This document shows positions 6,780-13,103 of a DNA stretch of 17,634 nt, piece by piece. Origin of the DNA: an uncultured Collinsella sp. (lineage in GTDB: Bacteria > Actinomycetota > Coriobacteriia > Coriobacteriales > Coriobacteriaceae); NCBI GenBank assembly GCA_900555515.1, contig USLO01000017.1:1-17634 (forward strand), in the 5' to 3' direction. Every line of letters starts with the position of its first letter. Within the stretch, counting starts at the first letter, position 1. Made by a program: the position numbers and the translations under genes. Under the pieces are notes generated by a model. The model saw only the letters and a program-made list of their open reading frames with translations. It had not been told where the DNA came from and did not search any database.

Positions 6780-7721
6780 AGCGAGGGCCGTGCGGATGAA
6801 TGGGTCGCCGAGGGCCTCGCGGAGCCAGGGGGCCAGCTGCTCGGGGTGGCCCTGCAGGTAGCCTTTGAGCTCGGACGGAGCCACGCGACGCACTTCCGAG
6901 ATCTCCTCTTGGTTGATATGCAGCTCGCCCGGCTCAACATGGGCAAGGTAGACCTCGCACCATTCGCACTCGCAGCGACCGTCGCCGTGGTCCTCGCGGT
7001 ACACCACGTGTCCGAGGTGCTTGAGCTGATCGGGCTCGCGCGTAATGCCGAGCTCTTCGTTGATGCGGCGCGCCGTGGCGGCCGCGACGTCTTCCCCGGG
7101 GAGCGGATGGCCGGCGCAGCTATCGGCCAGCACCCCGCCCCACAGGCGCTTGAGCGGACTGCGGCGACAGAGCAGCAGGCGCGCGTCTTCGCCCCGGCCC
7201 TCGACCAAAAGCGTCAGAAATGCCTGATGCAGGATGCCCTCACCAGCATGGGCCTCGATGCGGTCGACGGGGCCAAGCGCCTCGCCGGTCGCAGCATCGA
7301 CCGCCACGACCTCGGCGCCCGCACCGCCCTCATCCCAGCCGGCGCGCAGAATGCGGGCTGCGGCTTCCTCGAGCGCGGCGATGAGCTCCTTGGTGGTGTC
7401 GAGCACGCGCTGCAGGTCGTCACCGCTCGCTTGTTCAACATGAAAACCCGTGCTTGCAACTACCGGCACGCCAAAGCGCGTGGCCAGCGCCGCCGCGATA
7501 TCGTGCGCCGGGATCTCGTCTCGATGGCACGGAACGGCCAGGATGCTCACCGTTGCCGTACGGCCGGGCTCGGGGCGCGGAATGGCCTGCGCCGTGGCGC
7601 CCAGGTGCGCAAACTCCGGCGAGCAGGCGTACACCGCCATGCCTCGCGGCGTCACCGTCAGCTGGGCCTCGAGCGCAAACTTGCCCTCGCCCACTGCAAC
7701 CTTTGTCGTGTGCATACCCAT
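6774..7721 (-). CDS. LpdD-like (prenyl-FMN chaperone) domain fused to an IPP-isomerase-like Nudix domain
   Basis: 315 aa, two domains. Residues 3-122 resemble LpdD, the small third subunit of gallate decarboxylase: AHLGATAQAIPRP (38-50), a TVSILAVPCHRDE segment (57-69), and VPVVASTGFHVEQAS (85-99). Residues 136-305 follow type-1 isopentenyl-diphosphate isomerase: HAGEGILHQAF (158-168), CRRSPLKRLWGGV (185-197), DSCAGHPLPGE (200-210), ECEWCEVY (251-258), LAPW (296-299). Against E. coli IDI the metal ligands align (H158, H165, H205, E251, E253), as do E223 and W299, but catalytic Cys67 aligns with Ala203 (a Cys is one residue earlier). The Nudix box G204-x5-E210-x7-R218 ends in R-I-N-E-E-L-G-I, with both metal-site glutamates, as in hydrolases. 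The ATG at 7719-7721 follows AGGAG (7727-7731); the longer frame from 7895 would translate a palindrome. Predicted role: handling prenyl-FMN and its prenyl donor. Domain calls are from memory of the families. Confidence 0.8.
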   Translation of the reverse strand: MGMHTTKVAVGEGKFALEAQLTVTPRGMAVYACSPEFAHLGATAQAIPRPEPGRTATVSILAVPCHRDEIPAHDIAAALATRFGVPVVASTGFHVEQASGDDLQRVLDTTKELIAALEEAAARILRAGWDEGGAGAEVVAVDAATGEALGPVDRIEAHAGEGILHQAFLTLLVEGRGEDARLLLCRRSPLKRLWGGVLADSCAGHPLPGEDVAAATARRINEELGITREPDQLKHLGHVVYREDHGDGRCECEWCEVYLAHVEPGELHINQEEISEVRRVAPSELKGYLQGHPEQLAPWLREALGDPFIRTALAM

Positions 7722-7755
7722 GGGATCTCCTGCCGCCCGCGATGTACCTGAGACC

Positions 7756-7786
7756 ATCTTCGCCTGTATTGCGACTATACAGGCAA
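7756..7786 (-). promoter_or_regulatory. MerR-type promoter of the fusion gene with 19-bp dyad
   Basis: On the minus strand TTGCCT (7781-7786), 19-bp spacer, GAAGAT (7756-7761). The spacer holds the dyad CTGTATTGCGACTATACAG (plus-strand 7764-7782), extended outward to GCCTGTAT-N7-ATACAGGC (7762-7784). It is identical at 16 of 19 positions to the permease dyad. A second reading is a normal sigma-70 promoter TTGTCA (7797-7802)-N17-TATAGT (7774-7779), whose -35 comes from the neighbouring palindrome and whose -10 is inside the dyad; then the dyad would act as a repressor site. Confidence 0.6.
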
Positions 7787-7793
7787 GCCCTCC

Positions 7794-7824
7794 ATGTGAC
7801 AAAGGGACTGCCCCTTTGTCACAT
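7794..7824. repeat. Perfect copy of the 31-bp TGTGACAAAGGGAC palindrome
   Basis: ATGTGACAAAGGG (7794-7806) and CCCTTTGTCACAT (7812-7824) are exact 13-bp arms around ACTGC. It sits between the divergent fusion and MFS genes and offers TTGTCA on both strands. Confidence 0.85.
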
Positions 7825-7882
7825 TCTGCTAGAGTTGCAGGGATTGAATCCCGCCTATTCATGCGACATTGGAGTGACGACC

Positions 7883-9136
7883 TTGACCGCTGCAACCACG
7901 CCTAAAAGTAAGCCAACCGCCGCCGCGCTCTCCCCCGCGCGCACCAAGCTCTGCCTGGCGCTGCTCGTGCTGTTGGGATTCTCGCTCGGCTGCTCCGAGT
8001 TCGTGGTCATCGGTATCGAGAGCGACTTGGCAACGGAACTCGGCGTATCACTTGCCACTGCGGGCCAGCTCATCAGCGTGTTCGCGCTCGTCTACGCTAT
8101 CGCTACGCCGGTGCTTGCGCTTGGCACGGGGCGGTTCCGCCGCTACCAGCTGCTCGTGTGCTACAGCATCGTCTTTGTGCTCGGCAACCTGGTCATGGCG
8201 TTGGCTCCCAACTTCCAGGTGCTGTTTATCTCACGCATTGTCCTGGGCTCTGTCTCGGGTGCGCTGCTCGCCGTGGGCGTGACGTACATCCCTGAGCTGC
8301 TATCCCCGCAGCAAACCTCACTTGCCATCTCGGTCGTGTACGGCGCGTTTTCCGTGGCGATGGTCTTTGTGACCTCGATTGGCAAGTTTGTGGCCGACAC
8401 ACTCGATTGGCACGTGGCCATGTACGGCACGCTGACCTTTGCCGTTTTGATCTGTAGCGCGCTCGTGGCGTTTATGCCTCGCGCCGGGCAGACCGATGAG
8501 CCCGCCACCTTCCGCGAGCAGGCGGGGCTACTACGCGAGCCGAGTATCATCACCGGCATGCTCATCTTCTTGTTTGGCGTGGGCTCGGTCTACGTATTCT
8601 ACGGCTACGTGACGCCTTATCTGGAGCAGGTGCTGGGCATGGATACCGTTCAGGCGAGCACCACACTTATGGCCTATGGCGTGTTCTGCCTGATCTCGAA
8701 CATCCTGGGCGGATGGATCGATGCGCGTTTTGGCATGAAGGCGCTGCTGGTTACGTTTGTGCTGCAGGCGGCGGCACTGCTCGGGCTGTTTGCCGTGGGC
8801 GCCGCCATGCCGCTCGCGCTGGTCTTTGTCTTTAGCCTGGCGATGCTCATGTACCTGTTCTCGGTCTCATGCATCACGCACTTTATGGACGTGGCACGCA
8901 GCCGCCATCCCAAGTCGATGGTACTCGCAAGTTCGGTTGAGCCCATGGCGTTTAACGTCGGCATCTCGTTTGGCACCGCAGTGGGCGGCGCCGTGGTAAG
9001 CAGCGTTGGCATTGCGTACGTGGGCGCAGTGGGCGCCGCGTTCTCGCTTGTGGCCTGGGCCCTCACGCTGGTGACGATTAAGCTGGCTCGCTGGGAGCGC
9101 CGTCGTCAATCAGCACGGCCCTCAATACGGGCATAG
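7883..9136 (+). CDS. MFS transporter of the DHA1 (AraJ/YdhP-like) efflux group
   Basis: 417 aa, about 12 membrane helices with a central cytoplasmic loop near the MPRAGQTDEPATFREQAG segment. The opening LVLLGFSLGCSEFVVIGIES and GVSLATAGQLISVFALVYAI are the hallmark first two helices of AraJ/YdhP-type drug:H+ antiporters, and the helix 2-3 loop has GTGRFRRYQLL in place of the usual motif A. TTG at 7883-7885 is the chosen start because GGAG (7871-7874) is 8 nt upstream and no ATG is available in frame nearby; GTG at 7875 is too close to that site. Divergent from the fusion gene with 161 bp between starts. Export of a phenolic product such as pyrogallol is possible but only a guess; it may be unrelated to the ubiD locus. 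Confidence 0.88.
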   Translation: MTAATTPKSKPTAAALSPARTKLCLALLVLLGFSLGCSEFVVIGIESDLATELGVSLATAGQLISVFALVYAIATPVLALGTGRFRRYQLLVCYSIVFVLGNLVMALAPNFQVLFISRIVLGSVSGALLAVGVTYIPELLSPQQTSLAISVVYGAFSVAMVFVTSIGKFVADTLDWHVAMYGTLTFAVLICSALVAFMPRAGQTDEPATFREQAGLLREPSIITGMLIFLFGVGSVYVFYGYVTPYLEQVLGMDTVQASTTLMAYGVFCLISNILGGWIDARFGMKALLVTFVLQAAALLGLFAVGAAMPLALVFVFSLAMLMYLFSVSCITHFMDVARSRHPKSMVLASSVEPMAFNVGISFGTAVGGAVVSSVGIAYVGAVGAAFSLVAWALTLVTIKLARWERRRQSARPSIRA

Positions 9137-9223
9137 GGGCAAACATAGCCCAAGGTGGCGAGTAACCGGTGAAAACCGCCCAATATGAGTATGTTTATCC
9201 GCCTGGAAGCTTCAGCAGTGCAA
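9137..9223. other. Short spacer after the MFS gene, no gene seen
   Basis: Only a weak CGGT-GAAA-ACCG hairpin (about 9167-9178) is visible; it lacks a T-run. Confidence 0.4.
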
Positions 9224-9315
9224 TTTCGTGTATTTGAGATACACGCTTTTCTATTATTTCGTGTATTTCAAGTACATGAAATCGTACTAAACTATGTATC
9301 TGAAGTACACGAAAT
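9224..9315 (+). repeat. Array of three 33-bp-spaced palindromic repeats before a DUF4143 ATPase gene
   Basis: Units begin at 9224, 9257 and 9290, exactly 33 bp apart. Unit 1 holds CGTGTAT-N5-ATACACG (9227-9245). Unit 2 holds TTTCGTGTA-N7-TACATGAAA (9257-9281), with one mismatch. Unit 3 has TATGTATCTGAAGTACACGA, matching unit 2 with several substitutions. The array ends 15 bp before the ATPase start and so covers its probable promoter. 33 bp is three helical turns, so proteins bound to each unit would sit on one face of the DNA. Confidence 0.75.
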
Positions 9316-9330
9316 TGGAAAGGCGGCCCC

Positions 9331-10701
9331 ATGCGCAGATCAATCGAGTCCGTTATCGAATCATGGGCGACAAAGGACGCCTCACGCCCCCTCCTCATCC
9401 GTGGTGCGCGACGCGTAGGCAAAACGTACGCTGCCGAGGAAATCGGCAGGCGAATCGCCGGCGATGCGTTTGTCAAACTCGACTTTCAGACCGATCTTGA
9501 GCTGATCGCTCCGCTGTTCGATTGTCCCACCGACGACGTTGACACCATCGTGGCGCGGATTTCAGACTATAAACGCGCCCCCATTCGCAAAGAAACCACC
9601 TTCATCCTGTTTGACGAGGTGCAGCTCTGCGAACGGGCGCTCAACTCGCTTCGCTTTTTTTCGGGTTCGGGCTGGCGCATATGCGCGACCGGCAGTCAGC
9701 TCGGCGTCGCCACGCGCAAACGTAAGCTGCCTTTTCCCAGCGGCGTTCGTCAAGAGACCATGCATCCTATGTCGTTCGAGGAGTTTCTCTGGGCGCTCGA
9801 TGAGGAGCAGATGGCCGATGCCATTCGTACCCACGCCGGCACGCTCGAGACCTACGCCGCGCACCAAGCCGCGCTCAGCCTGTTTCATCGATACCAGATC
9901 GTGGGCGGCATGCCCGCCGCCGTCAACGCATATCGCAAGACGTTATCTATCGAGGATGCGCGCGTCGAGCAGCGCGAAATCAACGAGACCTATACCGCCG
10001 ATATGACCGACCCCGAAAACGGGATCAGCGGCGTGGCGGCACGCAAGGTCTGGCGCTCCATTCCGTCCCAGCTGCTGAGATCGTCCACAAAAAAATTCAA
10101 GTACTCCGAGGTCGAACGCGGAGGCCGTCGCGCCAAGCTTATCGAGCCGCTCGACTGGCTCGAAGGCGCCGGTATCATATCGGTCAACAACCTGACCGAA
10201 GGCATCGAGCCTCCCCTCGTTCCCTTCGACGACGAAGATGGAAGTTTCTTTAAGGTCTATCTTCTCGATACCGGCCTCATGTTCTACAAACTCGGCATCA
10301 ACCCGAGGCTCTGGCTCGACCTCAAAGAAGATTCCGCCATAGCGCTATCTTCCGACTTCCGAGGCGCCCTGGCGGAAAACTCGGTCATGCAAGCATTTTC
10401 GGGTAACAGCTTGCAGACGTATTACTGGGTGCCGCCGTCGTCTTGGAAGACGACCGGCGAGCTCGATTTTCTACTTCAGACCGACCGTATGGAAATCGTG
10501 CCCGTCGAGGTAAAGTCCGCACGCAACGTGCGCGCGAGAACCCTCGGGTCGTTCATGGACAAAGCCCGATCGCCATATGCCTACATTTTGTCCGAGAACA
10601 ATTTTTTCCGCAGCGAAACCGATGACGGGCGCGAGCTACGCCACCTCCCCTTGTACGCAGCGGGCTTTATTGAAGCAAACTGCCTCAAGAGCAGTCTGTA
10701 A
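9331..10701 (+). CDS. AAA ATPase with C-terminal DUF4143 domain
   Basis: 456 aa. Walker A GARRVGKT (25-32, Lys31), Walker B FILFDEVQ (91-98), a CATGSQLG sensor-like segment, and a QIVGGMPAAVNAY motif that marks the start of the DUF4143 portion. The C-terminus has a nuclease-like signature GELDF (376-380) with VEVKSA (392-397), resembling the E/D...ExK core of restriction-endonuclease folds, as is usual in DUF4143 proteins. These proteins occur in many copies in gut bacteria and their function is not established. The ATG at 9331 follows GGAAAGG. A 33-bp triple repeat lies immediately upstream. Next gene, the phosphatase, is 33 bp downstream, so they may form a unit. It is a diverged relative of the gene at 11228-12589. 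Confidence 0.88.
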   Translation: MRRSIESVIESWATKDASRPLLIRGARRVGKTYAAEEIGRRIAGDAFVKLDFQTDLELIAPLFDCPTDDVDTIVARISDYKRAPIRKETTFILFDEVQLCERALNSLRFFSGSGWRICATGSQLGVATRKRKLPFPSGVRQETMHPMSFEEFLWALDEEQMADAIRTHAGTLETYAAHQAALSLFHRYQIVGGMPAAVNAYRKTLSIEDARVEQREINETYTADMTDPENGISGVAARKVWRSIPSQLLRSSTKKFKYSEVERGGRRAKLIEPLDWLEGAGIISVNNLTEGIEPPLVPFDDEDGSFFKVYLLDTGLMFYKLGINPRLWLDLKEDSAIALSSDFRGALAENSVMQAFSGNSLQTYYWVPPSSWKTTGELDFLLQTDRMEIVPVEVKSARNVRARTLGSFMDKARSPYAYILSENNFFRSETDDGRELRHLPLYAAGFIEANCLKSSL

Positions 10702-10734
10702 GCCCTGCACGACCGCCTAGAAAGGAAACCGCTC

Positions 10735-11181
10735 ATGCAACGCATACTGTTTATCTGCCATGGCAACATCTGTCGCTCGACGATGGCTGAGTCGGTGTTT
10801 ACCGAGCTGGTGCGGCGCGCCGGGCGCGCGGGCGAGTTTGTCATTGACTCCGCTGCGACCTCGACCGAGGAGATCGGCAACCCGCCACACCACGGTACCG
10901 TTGCCAAGCTGCGCGAGGTCGGGATTCCCGTCGTCGCACATCGTGCACGTCAGGTGCGTCGCGCGGAGTATGGCGACTGGGACCACATTGTCTATATGGA
11001 CGACGAGAACGCGCGTGGCCTGCGTCGCATCTTTGGCGACGACCCCGACGGCAAGATTACGCGCATGCTCGATTGGACCGAGCGCCCCGGCGACGTGGCC
11101 GACCCCTGGTACACCGGCAATTTCGATGCCACCTACCGCGACGTACTCGACGGCTGCACCGCTATGCTCGAGCAGCTGTAG
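10735..11181 (+). CDS. Low-molecular-weight protein tyrosine phosphatase
   Basis: 148 aa, close to the family's usual length. The N-terminus carries the P-loop C-x5-R-S as ICHGNICRS (Cys8 nucleophile, Arg14), and the general-acid loop is DPWYTGNF (Asp123). Other family blocks are AESVF (18-22) and VIDSAATSTEEIGNPPH (36-52). Bacterial members remove phosphate from tyrosine (sometimes arginine) residues, often in exopolysaccharide or stress control; no partner kinase is visible here. The ATG at 10735 has AAAGGA at 10721-10726. It follows the DUF4143 ATPase by 33 bp and converges with the second ATPase gene. Confidence 0.95.
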   Translation: MQRILFICHGNICRSTMAESVFTELVRRAGRAGEFVIDSAATSTEEIGNPPHHGTVAKLREVGIPVVAHRARQVRRAEYGDWDHIVYMDDENARGLRRIFGDDPDGKITRMLDWTERPGDVADPWYTGNFDATYRDVLDGCTAMLEQL

Positions 11182-11203
11182 GCAATCGAGGTCGCGGGCC
11201 ACG

Positions 11204-11215
11204 CCTTTGTCACAT
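11204..11215. repeat. Half copy of the TGTGACAAAGG palindrome
   Basis: CCTTTGTCACAT equals the right arm of the 31-bp family, followed by CCGGGACTAG; the left arm is absent. It lies in the 46-bp gap between two convergent genes. Confidence 0.45.
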
Positions 11216-11227
11216 CCGGGACTAGCC

Positions 11228-12589
11228 CTAGACCGGCTTGACCTCCAGCTTTATCCCCTCGGCGCAGGAGTCGCCCAAAACATCCGAAAGGGCCCAGGTC
11301 GCATATAGCGGCAAATAGAGAACCGCTCCGTTGCGCTCAACGTTGCCTCTCGAGAAAACAATCCCGAGCCTTACGCCATATTCAGCCGTATCAAGCACAT
11401 GACCGAGCGCAGCGTGCGCGTGGTAATAGGAGCCCGATTTAACCTCGATCGGAACAGCCGTCCCATCCGGTCCATCGACCACAAAGTCCACTTCACCGCG
11501 CTTTTTTGTCTGATAGTAGTAAAGCTGGCGATTTTGGGCAGCCAGCTGCTGGGCCACCACGTTCTCGTAAATGCCGCCCAGATTGGGCTCCTTGCTATCA
11601 AGATACGCCGCTTGGGCGACTCCGACGGGGTAGCGCGCCATCAACATGCCCGTATCCGATTGATATAGCTTGAACTGCGATGGCCGTGCCGTCTTGAGCA
11701 AGGGCGATTTTGGCTCGGTTACGATATCGGCTTTGAGAGCAACGCCGGCATCGACAAGCCATACAAAATCTCGCTGATACTTCTCGTAGTGAGCCTTGGG
11801 GTCAATGGAATTGAGCACGAAGCGCTTGTTTTCGCCCTCGAGCATAATAGGGAGCTGATCGTAAATGCTCTGCACCTGAAGGGCTCGCCCGCTTGCATAC
11901 TTGGAGATATCCCGCCGGTACTGTTCGTTGAGCTCTGACTGTAGCTGACGAACAGAGGCAAGGTCGCCCTGCGTGTCAAGGAAACGCTGCACGACCTCCG
12001 GCATTCCGCCGACAACGGTATAGGTCCTGAAGTTTGCCATCATCGCGTCATGAATGTAATCAGGAACGGGCCTCTCGCTGATACACGCGTCACGTATCGT
12101 TTGGCGAGCCCCCTCGCTCACCCCGGTTGCCCAGCAAAACTCCTCAAAATCGAGCGGGAACATCCTAAGCTCGTGGACATACCCCACGGGATAGGACCTG
12201 ACGCCCTTGAACTGAGTCCCGAGCATTGACCCCGAAAACGCCCAGCGGCACCTCCCGTCCTCAACAAGGAACTTTGCCATCGTCATGATGTCGGGGGCCT
12301 CTTGGACCTCATCGATAAACACGAGCGTTTTGCCTGGCGCAATCGACTTTCCCGAAAGAAGCGTCACCCTGCTGATGAAATCATCGGCATTCCGCGCCTC
12401 GAGAAGAGCATCTTTTGCCTGGCGGTTTTCCATGAGGTTAAGCTCGATGTAGGTTGCATGGTTGGCTTTGCCAAATGCGCGAATCGAATAGCTTTTGCCA
12501 ATCTGGCGAGAACCCGTAATAAACAAGGCCTTTTGCTCGGAAGACTTCAGCCAGCGCTCCAGCTCTGCCGCTATTTTCCTGCGCAGCAT
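11228..12589 (-). CDS. AAA ATPase with C-terminal DUF4143 domain (second copy)
   Basis: 453 aa. Walker A GSRQIGKS (26-33, Lys32), Walker B FIDEVQ (91-96), AFSGSMLGTQFKGVRSYPVG sensor region, TVVGGMPEVVQRFL at the linker to DUF4143, and at the C-terminus GEVDFVVD with IEVKSG (381-386), the nuclease-like E/D...ExK pattern. The ATG at 12587-12589 is chosen because GGGGAGAG (12593-12600) is a good ribosome site; the in-frame ATG at 12613 has none and would begin inside the repeat array. Only distantly similar to the ATPase at 9331, so these are not a recent duplication. It is on the opposite strand and has its own 33-bp triple repeat upstream. Cellular role unknown. Confidence 0.88.
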   Translation of the reverse strand: MLRRKIAAELERWLKSSEQKALFITGSRQIGKSYSIRAFGKANHATYIELNLMENRQAKDALLEARNADDFISRVTLLSGKSIAPGKTLVFIDEVQEAPDIMTMAKFLVEDGRCRWAFSGSMLGTQFKGVRSYPVGYVHELRMFPLDFEEFCWATGVSEGARQTIRDACISERPVPDYIHDAMMANFRTYTVVGGMPEVVQRFLDTQGDLASVRQLQSELNEQYRRDISKYASGRALQVQSIYDQLPIMLEGENKRFVLNSIDPKAHYEKYQRDFVWLVDAGVALKADIVTEPKSPLLKTARPSQFKLYQSDTGMLMARYPVGVAQAAYLDSKEPNLGGIYENVVAQQLAAQNRQLYYYQTKKRGEVDFVVDGPDGTAVPIEVKSGSYYHAHAALGHVLDTAEYGVRLGIVFSRGNVERNGAVLYLPLYATWALSDVLGDSCAEGIKLEVKPV

Positions 12590-12613
12590 AGGCTCTCCCC
12601 TCGGTGTCATCAA

Positions 12614-12712
12614 ATGAAATGCAACGTTTTATACGCTTGATTATCGATGAAATGCAGAGTTTTTAGAGCCTAAAATCGGATGAAATGCAGAGATTTGAGA
12701 TCACAGGCATAA
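12614..12712 (-). repeat. Array of three 33-bp-spaced direct repeats before the second DUF4143 gene
   Basis: ATGAAATGCA occurs at 12614, 12647 and 12680, spaced exactly 33 bp. Copies 2 and 3 extend to ATGAAATGCAGAG and are both preceded by TCG/TCGG. The rest of each unit is AT-rich and poorly conserved. The array begins 24 bp upstream of the chosen ATPase start. Spacing and copy number match the array at 9224-9315, but the sequence does not. Confidence 0.75.
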
Positions 12713-12732
12713 TAGAGGGAACACCACCGGCG

Positions 12733-12765
12733 AATGTGACAAAAGAACTGTCCCTTTGTCACATT
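12733..12765. repeat. 33-bp copy of the TGTGACAAAGGGAC palindrome
   Basis: AATGTGACAAAAGA, then ACTGT, then CCCTTTGTCACATT; arms are exact except for A/C mismatches near the centre. It lies just past the stop of the TIGR04076-type gene, 9 bp away. Confidence 0.85.
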
Positions 12766-12773
12766 GCGCTCGA

Positions 12774-13103
12774 CTACTCGTCGACGATCTCGGCAAGCCA
12801 GACGTTCAGCGTATCGACTTCGGGGCAGCAGAACTTTGCCGTACCAGGCTCGTTGCCAGGCACGGTTCCGCCATAGCGCAGGATATCGATATAGGGAAAG
12901 CCCACGTGGCAGGCCATGGCGCACATCTTGCCGCGGTCTCGGTCAAAGTCAAAAACGTCGCCCGGCTTGTGACCATGGTGGCAGCGGCACACACCCAGCT
13001 GGTCCACGCAGCTCACGCGGATGCGCGGACGCTTGCCCCGCGGCCCGCCGAGCGGCTTGTTCTCGCCCGCTGCCTCGGTACCGCTCTCGTCGGCGCTACT
13101 CAT
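12774..13103 (-). CDS. TIGR04076-type small Cys-rich protein
   Basis: 109 aa. After a polar N-terminus (1-25) the sequence follows the TIGR04076 pattern: RIRVSCVDQ (28-35), GHKPGDVFDFD (44-54), MCAMACHVGFPYIDILRYGG (60-79) and FCCPEVDTLNVWL (91-103). Cysteines 32, 39, 41, 61, 65, 92 and 93 could hold a metal or form disulfides. No function is established for the family. Its ATG (13101-13103) overlaps the end of the kinase gene by 8 nt (ATGAGTAG holds both the start and the kinase stop), which points to translational coupling. A TTG two codons earlier is the alternative start. The family call is by pattern, fairly sure. Confidence 0.75.
   Translation of the reverse strand: MSSADESGTEAAGENKPLGGPRGKRPRIRVSCVDQLGVCRCHHGHKPGDVFDFDRDRGKMCAMACHVGFPYIDILRYGGTVPGNEPGTAKFCCPEVDTLNVWLAEIVDE

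Noticed and set aside
6774..7721. Simple annotation as isopentenyl-diphosphate isomerase
   Set aside because: An extra LpdD-like N-terminal domain is present and the catalytic Cys position is Ala, so that name would mislead.
7722..7895. Longer frame of the fusion gene starting at 7895
   Set aside because: It would translate the 31-bp palindrome and the dyad promoter; AGGAG before 7721 fits the shorter form.
9224..9315. CRISPR array
   Set aside because: Three contiguous 33-bp palindromic units without spacers and no cas genes.
9185..9418. 77-codon plus-strand frame with 11-residue repeats
   Set aside because: The repeats are the translated 33-bp array, and the frame overlaps the ATPase start out of frame.
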